DNA of 11,258 bases from positions 1 through 11,258 of the forward strand of contig WRCI01000041.1 in NCBI GenBank assembly GCA_009784145.1, in the 5' to 3' direction. Below, piece by piece: positions 1 to 6,096 of this stretch (its first letter is position 1; each line of letters begins with the position of its first letter). A model generated the notes under the pieces. The model was not told the DNA's origin. It worked only from the letters and a program-made list of their open reading frames with translations, and did no database searches. The DNA comes from Methanobrevibacter sp. (GTDB lineage Archaea; Methanobacteriota; Methanobacteria; Methanobacteriales; Methanobacteriaceae). A program made the translations under genes and the position numbers.

Positions 1-70
1 TAAAAATATTATAAAATAATTAAAAATAATTAAAAATAATATAAAAAAATAACTATAAAAATCGATTAAT

Positions 71-775
71 ATGACCATTTATCTAAAAAATGAAGAAATA
101 GCTACTGAAAACCTTGTTCCTGGTAAAAAAGTATATGGGGAACAATTATTTGAAGAAAAAATCCTTAAAAATCATGAAACCTCTGAAGAAGGATTAGAAC
201 ATAGTGAAGGAACCTCTAAAACTATCGAATATAGACTTTGGAATCCTTATCGTTCTAAATTAGCTGCTGCTTATTTAAATGGTCTTCAAAACTTAGATAT
301 AGCTGAAAATTCAAAAATCTTATATCTTGGAGCATCTACTGGAACTACAGTTTCTCATGTTTCAGATATAGCTAAAAATGGATTAATATATGCAGTAGAA
401 TTTTCACCTGTAAGTATGAGAAAGTTAGTTCGTTTGTGCCAAATTCGACCAAATATAGTTCCAATATTATCTGATGCAACTAAACCAAAGAAATATATCA
501 ATTTAGTAGAAAAAGTAGACTTTATTTACTGTGATGTAGCTCAACCAAAACAAACAAATGTTTTCATTGATAATATAAATCTTTTTTTGAAAGAAAGCTC
601 TTTAGCTATGATTATGATTAAATCAAGAAGTATTGATGTTAATCAAAAACCACAGAAGATCTTTAAGCAAGAAGAAAGTAAATTAAAAGAAAAAGGATTT
701 TCAATAGTTGAAAAAATCAAACTTGAGCCTTATGAAAAAGACCATGCTTGTTTTTTAGTTAAAAAAAGCTTTTAA
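71..775 (+). CDS. flpA: Fibrillarin-like rRNA/tRNA 2'-O-methyltransferase
   Basis: Catalytic SAM-dependent methyltransferase of the archaeal C/D sRNP, which 2'-O-methylates rRNA and tRNA together with Nop5 and L7Ae. The 234-aa product shows the family signature in order: EYRLWNPYRSKLAAA (residues 53-67), the SAM-binding loop LYLGASTGTT (84-93), acidic E110 after IYAV, SDAT (134-137), the CDVAQP motif with D155 (154-159), IKSRSID with K184 (183-189), and LEPYEKDHA (218-226). Length is close to the usual 225-230 aa. A short Glu/Ser-rich insertion (about residues 34-50) sits just before EYRLW, where archaeal homologues are shorter. No clear Shine-Dalgarno precedes the ATG. The 70 bases upstream are almost pure A/T with short AATTAAAAAT repeats and a possible TATA box near 10-17. 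Nop5 is often directly upstream in archaea and would lie outside the window. This is the only plus-strand protein gene seen. Identification is secure from motifs. Confidence 0.96.
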   Translation: MTIYLKNEEIATENLVPGKKVYGEQLFEEKILKNHETSEEGLEHSEGTSKTIEYRLWNPYRSKLAAAYLNGLQNLDIAENSKILYLGASTGTTVSHVSDIAKNGLIYAVEFSPVSMRKLVRLCQIRPNIVPILSDATKPKKYINLVEKVDFIYCDVAQPKQTNVFIDNINLFLKESSLAMIMIKSRSIDVNQKPQKIFKQEESKLKEKGFSIVEKIKLEPYEKDHACFLVKKSF

Positions 776-820
776 ATTTATATAAAAAAAGTTTTAAATT
801 TAGTTAAAAAAGCTATAAAC
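754..820 (+). repeat. Three ~22-nt tandem copies spanning the flpA stop codon
   Basis: Three imperfect units lie head to tail: 754-776, 777-798 and 799-820. Each begins TTTAGTTA or TTTATATA and continues with an A-run and (G)CTTTTAAA or a variant. The first copy encodes the last residues of FlpA (VKKSF) and the stop; the other two are non-coding. This looks like slippage duplication of the 3' end of the gene. Confidence 0.7.
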
Positions 821-829
821 TTTTTATAA
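821..829 (+). terminator. Possible T-run terminator of flpA
   Basis: A run of five T followed by ATAA comes directly after the tandem repeat behind flpA. Oligo-T stretches end many euryarchaeal transcripts. In DNA this AT-rich a T5 run is weak evidence. Confidence 0.3.
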
Positions 830-1204
830 TCACTGATTGAAATGAAAGATGCTAATAAATCATGATTATTGAAATTATATCATAAATAACATTATAAATA
901 GCTAATAAAGAAAATTGTAATTTGAAAGTATTATTAGCTAATAAAGTCAAATTTCTTTTTTAAATGATTTACATATAAATTCAATATAAATCTAGAAAAC
1001 AATAAATAATATCATAGTCACTTAGTTATAAGATTTAATTTTATGATAAATAATAGCTATCATATATTAAAAAAATTCTATTTTTGAAACACTATACGAA
1101 AAAATATGTAAATTAAAATTTATAGATTAATATAATAGCTATTATTAAAATAAGCATATTATATAGAAAAAATATTTTTTGAAAAATCCTAAAAAAGTAT
1201 TACT

Positions 1205-1222
1205 AAAGAAAGCTTTTTATAC
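1205..1222 (+). promoter_or_regulatory. BRE/TATA-like promoter ahead of the RNA candidate
   Basis: A purine-rich stretch (AAAGAAAGC, 1205-1213, BRE-like) is followed by TTTTTATAC (1214-1222, TATA-like). An archaeal start about 26 nt past the box centre would fall near 1244, at the foot of the first hairpin of the RNA candidate. TATA-like words are common in this AT-rich DNA, so it is the placement that gives it value. Confidence 0.35.
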
Positions 1223-1241
1223 TAGTTTAACCAGATATACA

Positions 1242-1348
1242 ATTGCTAATGCAATATAAAGAAAAGTTCTATATTATATCCCTTGAGTGATTTCACTCTC
1301 ATACACACTCCACATTGGTAAAAGCTCGGGGGATTGAACTTATTCTTT
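1242..1348 (+). ncRNA. Candidate structured non-coding RNA, family unknown
   Basis: A small hairpin ATTGC-TAAT-GCAAT (1242-1255) is followed by a long interrupted helix. AAAGAAAAGTTC (1258-1269) pairs with GAACTT-A-TTCTTT (1336-1348): 12 pairs with one bulged A at 1342. After an asymmetric internal loop (1270-1277 against 1335), ATCCCTTGAG (1278-1287) pairs with CTCGGGGGAT (1325-1334): 10 pairs, two of them U-G. The 37-nt apical part (1288-1324) can form GAGTGA-TT-TCACTC (1285-1298), which competes with the last three pairs of the second helix. The two wobbles would be A-C mismatches on the other strand, so the plus strand is the likely RNA. This island is far richer in G and C than its surroundings. 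It lacks box C/D and ANA signals placed as in guide RNAs and does not fold as a tRNA. Whether it is transcribed is inference. Confidence 0.55.
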
Positions 1349-1356
1349 GAAAATAC

Positions 1357-1367
1357 TTATTTTTATT
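1357..1367 (+). terminator. T-rich end signal after the RNA candidate
   Basis: TTATTTTTATT lies 9 nt past the closing base of the long helix. It has the form of an archaeal oligo-T terminator and would give a transcript of roughly 120 nt from the proposed start. Confidence 0.35.
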
Positions 1368-1618
1368 CCAATATTATATAGAAATTTTATATACTCGTTT
1401 TAATTATCTATAAATTTAATTTAAACATTATTTTTATTAATATCCTCAAATTTCATTAAAAAGGTATTACTTTTTTGACTATTAAGATAATGATAATAGC
1501 CTATTCAATATTCTAAAATAAATAGCTATATAATAATAAAATTTTGAATTAATAAAAACCCAAAATGTAAAAATATAATATAATTTGAAATTAATAAAGA
1601 TTTAAAAAAATATAAAAA

Positions 1619-1744
1619 TAAAATACTAAAATTAGATAAAAAAAACAAGACAGAACATGACTTGATAAAACTTAGAAAAAAATAAAATAAAATCTAACTA
1701 ATAAAACTTAGAAAAAATACAAGCTAAAATACTAAAATTAGATA
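1619..1744. repeat. Two nested pairs of direct repeats downstream of coaBC
   Basis: A perfect 20-nt repeat, beginning TAAAATACTAAAATTAG, occurs at 1619-1638 and 1725-1744. Between the copies a 17-nt repeat, ATAAAACTTAGAAAAAA, occurs at 1665-1681 and 1701-1717. No coding capacity or inverted-repeat structure accompanies them. Confidence 0.75.
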
Positions 1745-1745
1745 T

Positions 1746-1758
1746 AAAAAATTAAAAA
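1746..1758 (-). terminator. Possible T-run terminator of coaBC
   Basis: On the minus strand, runs of five T (1754-1758) and six T (1746-1751) start 18 nt past the coaBC stop, as expected for an archaeal oligo-T terminator. No stem-loop is needed or seen. Confidence 0.4.
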
Positions 1759-1775
1759 GATTAATTTAATGAGGA

Positions 1776-2999
1776 TTATAATCTTTCAGTTAATTTATCA
1801 ACAACTATTTTAGCTATTTCTCTTTTAGAACATAAATCTACTTTTTTAATGTTATCATCTATTAAAATAACCTGATTATCATCTGAACCAAAGCCAGACC
1901 CTTTAACACTAAGATCATTAGCTACAACTAAATCAGTTCCAGCTTCTTCAATTTGTTTTCTAGCTAATTCAACCATTTTTTCCTCAGAAATATTATATTC
2001 TGCTTTAAAACCAACTAAAAACACATCAGGATGTATATCTTTAATTTGTCTTATTATTTTTTCAGTAGCTTTAAATTCTAAAGATAAGTCTAGTGAAGAA
2101 GAAATTTTAGAATCTTTTTTATGAATTGGTGCAAAATCAGAAACTGCAGCAGTAGCTATAAATACATCATAATCTTTAATAAGTTCTTTTGTTTTATTAT
2201 TCATTTCTTCACTTGATTCAACATATATAACATCCAAACATTTAGGCATGTTTACATCTATATGAGCAGCTATGATTTTTACATCCATTCCTCTACTATA
2301 AAGTTCTTTAGCTAATTCTAATCCCATTTTTCCAGAAGATTTATTTGTTATTCCCCTAATAGGATCAATAGCTTCATAGGTTCCACCTAAAGTAATTAAT
2401 ACTTTTTTATGAGCTAAATTTAGATTTTTTTCAAGTTGATTATTATCATTATCTTTATACAAATTGTTATCATTATTCTTATACTGATTTAAGCTAATAA
2501 TCCGTTTAGATTCTAATACAATATCTTCAATATATGGGAATTTAGCTTTACCTTCATCAATGCGAGGTTTTAAGAAACTAATTTCATCTTCAGATGTTTC
2601 TAATTTGATTTTTTTTATATTTTCAAAAATAGCTTTATACATAGAATCATGCATAGAAGGAACAAAAACAATAGGCGTGCCCATTCCATAAGCAGTTATA
2701 AGAAGAGAAGTAATAGAATCATCAGCCATTTTATAAGCAAATTTACTAATAATATTAGCTGTGGCTGGAGCTATTAAAATCAAATCTACATCAGCATATT
2801 TAACATGCTCAATATTTCCTGTAAGATCCAAAACAACTTCTTGACCAGTAGCAAACTCCATAGAATTAGGATGGATAATTTTAGTTGCAGAACTACTCAT
2901 AAAACTTTTAACATTAAAGTCCTGTCTTCTAAGTTCTCTAGCTAATTTAATTGATTCAATTGCAGCTATACTTCCAGTAACACATAATATAATATTCAT
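1776..2999 (-). CDS. coaBC: Bifunctional CoaBC: phosphopantothenoylcysteine synthetase/decarboxylase
   Basis: Makes 4'-phosphopantetheine for coenzyme A: the CoaB domain joins cysteine to phosphopantothenate and the CoaC domain (flavoprotein) decarboxylates the product. The 407-aa product has CoaC at about 1-170: the flavin-binding start ILCVTGSIAA, the active-site His in IEHV (H65), APATANIISK (77-86) and PSMHDSM (114-120, in place of the bacterial PxMN motif). CoaB covers about 198-405: ITLGGTYEAIDPIRGITN with SSGKMG (202-226), TAAVSDF (283-289), VGFKAE (329-334) and VANDL (359-363). Length is normal for the fused enzyme. The interdomain linker (172-187) is an Asn/Asp-rich duplicated octapeptide. 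The ATG is preceded by GGAAGG at 3009-3014 with a 9-nt spacer, supporting this start. A 143-nt gap separates it from the lipoprotein gene upstream, so it may have its own promoter. Identification is secure. Confidence 0.96.
   Translation of the reverse strand: MNIILCVTGSIAAIESIKLARELRRQDFNVKSFMSSSATKIIHPNSMEFATGQEVVLDLTGNIEHVKYADVDLILIAPATANIISKFAYKMADDSITSLLITAYGMGTPIVFVPSMHDSMYKAIFENIKKIKLETSEDEISFLKPRIDEGKAKFPYIEDIVLESKRIISLNQYKNNDNNLYKDNDNNQLEKNLNLAHKKVLITLGGTYEAIDPIRGITNKSSGKMGLELAKELYSRGMDVKIIAAHIDVNMPKCLDVIYVESSEEMNNKTKELIKDYDVFIATAAVSDFAPIHKKDSKISSSLDLSLEFKATEKIIRQIKDIHPDVFLVGFKAEYNISEEKMVELARKQIEEAGTDLVVANDLSVKGSGFGSDDNQVILIDDNIKKVDLCSKREIAKIVVDKLTERL
2440..2487 (-). repeat. 24-nt in-frame duplication in the CoaBC linker
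   Basis: Two similar 24-nt units (2440-2463 and 2464-2487) encode consecutive octapeptides, roughly QYKNNDNN and LYKDNDNN, in the hinge between the decarboxylase and synthetase domains. The unit is a multiple of three and lies outside both catalytic domains, so it should be tolerated. Confidence 0.7.
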
Positions 3000-3008
3000 T
3001 TTTTAAAA

Positions 3009-3014
3009 CCTTCC
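3009..3014 (-). promoter_or_regulatory. Ribosome binding site of coaBC
   Basis: GGAAGG on the minus strand, 9 nt before the ATG. It is embedded in a TATTTATTTTGGAAGG context that closely resembles the repeated leader units in front of pheA. Confidence 0.55.
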
Positions 3015-3114
3015 AAAATAAATATGAAAATAATTTTAACTTTTAAAATAAACACAACACCCAACACAAACACACCTTCAAATCTTTCAAAATAAATAAA
3101 AGAAAAATAGTGTA

Positions 3115-3164
3115 TTAAAACATTTAAATTACTCTAAAACATTTAAACTGTCCTAAAACTTGAC
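3115..3164. repeat. 19-nt tandem repeat overlapping the lipoprotein gene's stop codon
   Basis: Units run 3115-3133 and 3134-3152, with a partial third copy to about 3164. They share (C/T)TAAAACATTTAAA. The second and third copies hold the last codons and the TAA of the minus-strand lipoprotein gene; the first is non-coding. The arrangement mirrors the repeat at the flpA stop. Confidence 0.65.
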
Positions 3165-3682
3165 ACTATGAAATCAAAGATTTTTTCTTGATTTGAAAAT
3201 TCATTTTGAGGAGCTGTGCATAAAATAACATAAACTTCTTTATTGTTTTCTATCCAAATAGCTCTATGTTTTTTTATATTTCCATTATCATTAGTTAAAT
3301 ATAAACATTCTAAAGCAGTAAATTCACCAATACTAGTATTTCCTTGGCTTATTAATTGATAATCTGAATTAGAGAATAATTTTTTATAAGTTTGAGTGAA
3401 AAAACTATTTAAAGGTGTTGATAGATTTTTTCTTTCAATATTAACATTAATACTTCCTAAATCATTTGTATCTTTAGAATTTGGATCTGCAACAGCAATT
3501 ATTGAATTTTCTGAGTGAGCTTCAGCAACAACCCAATTTCCAGGATATGTAATAGATATTCCATTTTGAGATAATGTTTTAGTTCCATTAAAATCATCAG
3601 TATTCTCATCAGAATCAGTTATACATCCAGAAACAAATATAACTGCTATTATTACAATTATTCCTAAAATATATTTTTTCAT
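3143..3682 (-). CDS. Predicted lipoprotein with a PsbP-like domain
   Basis: The 179-aa product begins with a short basic start and a hydrophobic segment (residues 4-17) ending in the lipobox VSGC, with the lipidated cysteine at C20. It is therefore probably anchored on the outer face of the membrane. An acidic, Asp/Asn-rich spacer (21-34) leads to a single domain (about 35-177) with PsbP/Mog1-like features: the opening GISITYPGNW (41-50), a central region ending EFTALECLYLT, then the strand EVYVILCTAP (149-158) and a closing FDFIVSSF (169-176). Such domains are common in secreted methanogen proteins of unknown role; I cannot assign a ligand. GGTGA (3687-3691) lies 4 nt before the ATG and supports the start. 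It follows the Gly/Ser-tail membrane protein gene by 44 nt on the same strand, so the two are probably co-transcribed as an envelope pair. The fold call is from sequence pattern only. Confidence 0.75.
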   Translation of the reverse strand: MKKYILGIIVIIAVIFVSGCITDSDENTDDFNGTKTLSQNGISITYPGNWVVAEAHSENSIIAVADPNSKDTNDLGSINVNIERKNLSTPLNSFFTQTYKKLFSNSDYQLISQGNTSIGEFTALECLYLTNDNGNIKKHRAIWIENNKEVYVILCTAPQNEFSNQEKIFDFIVSSFRTV

Positions 3683-3726
3683 TAATTCACCACTTAATTA
3701 ATCAAATATGAATTAAAAAAGATAGA

Positions 3727-4539
3727 TTATCTGTTACTAGAACTAGAACCACTACCAGAGCTAGTACTCTTAGTAGAACTACTACTAGATCCAGAACCAC
3801 TACCTGAACCAGAACCACTACCTGAACCAGAACCACTAGTACTGCTAGAACCACTACCAGATCCACTGCCAGAACTAGAACTACTACCCGATCCACTGCC
3901 ACTGCCAGAACTAGAACTAGAACCACTAGTACTGCTAGAACCAGAGCCTGAACCACTACCAGAACCAGACCCACCATTGGAACTAGAGCTATCATCGGAA
4001 TTATCGTTAGTTGTTACATCATTAGAACTAATTCTATTACTAGATTCGTCCTTCACTTCAGAATTAGAATTAGATATTGAGATAACGTCACCAAAACCTG
4101 AATCTGTAGAATTAGCTACTATCTCTGGAAAAGTACTATCAGCAACAAATATTGGTCCAGAATTTTGAATATTTGTTTGTGGACCTGCAAAAAGTCCAAA
4201 GCTTATTCCAACAAGAAATGCAGATATTAAAAATACAACTGCTATTATAGCAAATATTCCTTTGTGTGAAGCAGCTTTAGCAGCTTTCATTTCTTCTTTT
4301 CTTTCTTTTTCAGTTTTAACAATATATTTATTGACAAGAGCCCTATCTTCTCGCCTACTGGCTTCTGCCATACTTCTTTGGATAGCTGGTGAAGGAGGTC
4401 TTTTTCCTTTACCTTGCATATTTCTTATACGAGTGCTTGCATTAAGATTAGCTAAACGAGATTTATATTCGTTAGATAAATATTTATATTTATCTTCAGA
4501 AATTTTCCCCATTTTATAATCTTTTTCAAGCTCTTGCAT
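3727..4539 (-). CDS. One-TM protein with a SHOCT-like N-terminus and a long Gly/Ser tail
   Basis: I do not recognise a named family. The 270-aa product has a charged, probably cytoplasmic N-terminus (1-93). Its first part, [20 protein letters not shown], resembles the short helical SHOCT/oligomerisation motif, and a Lys/Glu-rich stretch follows (75-90). One membrane helix (about 95-118) comes next, then a Ser/Asn-rich spacer (120-185) and an almost pure Gly/Ser tail (186-270). By the positive-inside rule the tail is outside, where it could span the cell wall or be glycosylated. The tail DNA is repetitive. No canonical start has a good ribosome binding site. This ATG has only AAGGA with a 2-nt gap, whereas AGGAG at 4582-4586 lies 9 nt before an in-frame ATT (4570-4572), which would add 11 residues (NQDKQKLLRI and the start). 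A stop at 4585-4587 rules out anything longer. It is the first gene of a probable pair with the downstream lipoprotein. Confidence 0.75.
   Translation of the reverse strand: MQELEKDYKMGKISEDKYKYLSNEYKSRLANLNASTRIRNMQGKGKRPPSPAIQRSMAEASRREDRALVNKYIVKTEKERKEEMKAAKAASHKGIFAIIAVVFLISAFLVGISFGLFAGPQTNIQNSGPIFVADSTFPEIVANSTDSGFGDVISISNSNSEVKDESSNRISSNDVTTNDNSDDSSSSNGGSGSGSGSGSGSSSTSGSSSSSGSGSGSGSSSSSGSGSGSGSSSTSGSGSGSGSGSGSGSGSSSSSTKSTSSGSGSSSSNR
3732..3975 (-). repeat. Gly/Ser-coding repeat tract
   Basis: About 240 nt of degenerate 6-nt Gly-Ser codon pairs with interspersed Ser-rich blocks. It contains a larger internal duplication: a 25-nt segment at 3829-3853 recurs exactly at 3919-3943, 90 nt (30 codons) away, encoding GSSSTSGS twice. 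Tract length is likely to vary between strains. Confidence 0.8.
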
Positions 4540-4581
4540 TATCCTTAAAAGCTTTTGTTTATCTTGATTAATATTATCTCT

Positions 4582-4586
4582 CTCCT
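4582..4586 (-). promoter_or_regulatory. AGGAG ribosome binding site of the Gly/Ser-tail gene
   Basis: AGGAG, followed by AGAG, on the minus strand. It lies 42 nt before the first ATG but 9 nt before an in-frame ATT. It is the best purine-rich site in the leader and raises the possibility of a near-cognate start. Confidence 0.4.
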
Positions 4587-4638
4587 AGGGATTTTTATGA
4601 TTATTTTCATTATACTTGATTGAAATGTAAAAGATTTA

Positions 4639-4647
4639 TTTTATAAA
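4639..4647 (-). promoter_or_regulatory. Possible TATA box of the Gly/Ser-protein and lipoprotein operon
   Basis: TTTATAAAA on the minus strand. A start about 26 nt downstream would fall near 4617, giving a leader of 30-45 nt before the AGGAG site. Similar words occur nearby, so the exact box is uncertain. Confidence 0.3.
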
Positions 4648-5075
4648 TTATATATTGAATTTTATTGAATTTTTTAAAAATAAAATATAAATAAGTAGTT
4701 TATTTAAAAAATCTTATATTCAAATTCAATTAAAAGATTAAAAAATTATATCAAATTATTCTAAATTATATTCATTTAAAATTTATTTAATTTATTATTA
4801 AAATTATATTTATATAAAAATTATTATTTAAAATTATATTATAAATATGAAAGTTATTATTTAAGATTTATTTAAGATTACATTATAATATGAAAATTAT
4901 TAAATCATATTTTATAAAAAATATTAGTGAAATATATTAGATAATTTATAAAAATACAAAATTTATAGTTTTCATAAGACATAAATACATTATTATATAT
5001 GATTCTAATTTTATTTATAATTTTCGTATAATTTAGAATATAATTTAATAAAAATATAATTTAATTATAATAATT

Positions 5076-5178
5076 TATAATCTATATACACCCTATATAA
5101 TCCATATAATCTACTCATAAATTAATTATAATCTATATATGTTCTATAAAATCTATATAATTTACATAATCTACTCAT
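5076..5178. repeat. Two ~45-nt direct repeat copies downstream of pheA
   Basis: Copies at about 5076-5118 and 5127-5178 share TTATAATCTATATA and end in a 26-nt block (5093-5118 and 5153-5178) with three mismatches, finishing TAATCTACTCAT. They lie 50-150 nt past the pheA stop, possibly inside its 3' untranslated region. Confidence 0.6.
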
Positions 5179-5230
5179 GCCCTACTTATAATTTTAAACC
5201 AATGCAAAATCAAGATGAATTTTTAAGAAA

Positions 5231-6082
5231 TTATTTAGCTATAGGATAAGAACCTAATACCTTCATAAAAGAAGTTTTAGTCTCGATAATATTTAAAATA
5301 TCTTTAATTATATCATTATCTTGATGACCTTCAAAATCAACAAAAAAGATATATTTACCTAATCCTTCTTTTGATGGACGAGATTCGATTTTTGTTAAAT
5401 TCACATTATTTTCTGCAAAAATGCCTAAAATATCATGAAGTCCTCCAGGATTATCCTCAAAAAGTGAAAAAAGAATAGATGTTTTATCATTATTAGTTAT
5501 TTTTGATTTATTTTTGGAAAGTATTACAAATCTTGTTTCATTATTTTTAATATCCTGAATGTTTCTATCTAATACATCTAAACCATAAATTTCAGCAGCT
5601 TTTAAAGTACCAATAGCACCAATTTTCTTAACTCCTTTAATAGATTTAGCTGCTGCAGCAGTACTGAGCGTGAAATGAGTTTTTATATTATGAATTTCTA
5701 AATAATTTTGACATTGTGCTAAAGCTTGTGAATGAGAATAAACTTCTTTAACATCCTTAACACTAATATTCTCTTTATTACTCTCCTTATCAATAAGAAG
5801 ATTATGGTTAATTGGAATTATAATCTCTTTTTCAATATTTAAATCAATTTGATTAGCTAAAAAATCCAAAGTTATTCCAACAGGACCTTCAACAGAATTT
5901 TCAATAGGAACGATGCCTTTAAAACAAGTTCCATCAACAACAGACTTCATGACAGATGGAATAGAACAATAAGATACTAATTCGCCATCTAAACTAGAAG
6001 CTGCTTCATGAGTAAAAGTTCCATTAGGACCTAAAAATGCGATTTTGTCATGATTATTGTTACTATTTTTAGAATTACTTAT
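5231..6082 (-). CDS. pheA: Prephenate dehydratase with C-terminal ACT domain
   Basis: Converts prephenate to phenylpyruvate in phenylalanine synthesis and is expected to be feedback-inhibited by Phe through its ACT domain. With the start proposed here (283 codons, numbering from the ATA at 6080-6082) the conserved N-terminus KIAFLGPNGTFTHEAA is residues 13-28. PIENSVEGPVG, SHSQALAQC, STAAAA and the catalytic NNETRF motif (T183) follow in order. The ACT domain (about 203-275) has NPGGL (211-215) and the Phe-binding ESRP (233-236). Starting at the first ATG (5948-5950) would delete 44 residues including the conserved N-terminal motif, so it is rejected. No ATG, GTG or TTG occurs in frame between a stop at 6095-6097 and KIAF. 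A very good GAGGAGG site (6090-6096) sits 7 nt before the ATA. The body is uninterrupted, so it looks functional. An A-run one base short at 6043-6046 is the alternative explanation. Confidence 0.9.
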   Translation of the reverse strand: MSNSKNSNNNHDKIAFLGPNGTFTHEAASSLDGELVSYCSIPSVMKSVVDGTCFKGIVPIENSVEGPVGITLDFLANQIDLNIEKEIIIPINHNLLIDKESNKENISVKDVKEVYSHSQALAQCQNYLEIHNIKTHFTLSTAAAAKSIKGVKKIGAIGTLKAAEIYGLDVLDRNIQDIKNNETRFVILSKNKSKITNNDKTSILFSLFEDNPGGLHDILGIFAENNVNLTKIESRPSKEGLGKYIFFVDFEGHQDNDIIKDILNIIETKTSFMKVLGSYPIAK

Positions 6083-6089
6083 AAAAAAA

Positions 6090-6096
6090 CCTCCTC
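6090..6096 (-). promoter_or_regulatory. Strong ribosome binding site in front of an ATA codon (pheA)
   Basis: GAGGAGG on the minus strand is the best Shine-Dalgarno match in the window. The 7-nt spacer of T leads to ATA AGT AAT in the pheA frame. It overlaps the in-frame TGA (6095-6097) that bounds the reading frame. It is also the first unit of the leader repeat array. Confidence 0.75.

Larger units (their letters stand above)
776..1775. other. 1 kb non-coding gap between convergent genes
   Basis: No open reading frame of useful length is present on either strand; ATG-started frames here stop within about 15 codons. The gap lies between the 3' ends of flpA (plus) and coaBC (minus), so nothing in it can be a leader or riboswitch for either neighbour. 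Contents are the flpA 3' repeats, a structured RNA candidate at 1242-1348 with its own promoter-like and terminator-like signals, and direct repeats at 1619-1744 near the coaBC end. The rest is featureless A/T-rich DNA. Confidence 0.75.
4600..5230. other. Non-coding AT-rich gap between pheA and the Gly/Ser-protein gene
   Basis: No reading frame or RNA-like GC island is visible on either strand. The left edge carries the probable promoter of the Gly/Ser-protein operon and the right edge the 3' flank of pheA with a 60-nt-spaced repeat. The middle (about 4660-5060) is short A/T words such as AAATTATAT in loose repetition. Confidence 0.65.

Noticed and set aside
830..870. Box C/D guide RNA suggested by CTGA and ATGAAAGATG words after flpA
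   Set aside because: The C-like and D-like words are in the wrong order and spacing, with no terminal stem.
1258..1348. tRNA or tRNA fragment (TTGAAC and GGGGGAT words)
   Set aside because: Neither strand gives a 7-bp acceptor stem with D, anticodon and T arms; the pairing is one long interrupted hairpin instead.
1242..1348. Riboswitch or leader element
   Set aside because: flpA and coaBC both end toward this region, and no reading frame follows on either strand within a sensible distance.
3702..3995. Val/Leu-repeat protein in another minus-strand frame
   Set aside because: It is a frame shadow of the Gly/Ser repeat tract; the composition follows mechanically from shifting the Gly-Ser codon pairs.
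3977..4519. Plus-strand frames opposite the Gly/Ser-tail gene
   Set aside because: They are antisense to a gene with a clear membrane-protein layout and show no ribosome binding site or family resemblance.
5231..6082. pheA as a pseudogene because it lacks a standard start codon
   Set aside because: The full reading frame and all dehydratase and ACT motifs are intact and a strong ribosome binding site is in place; decay of only the start codon is less likely than near-cognate initiation or a sequence error.
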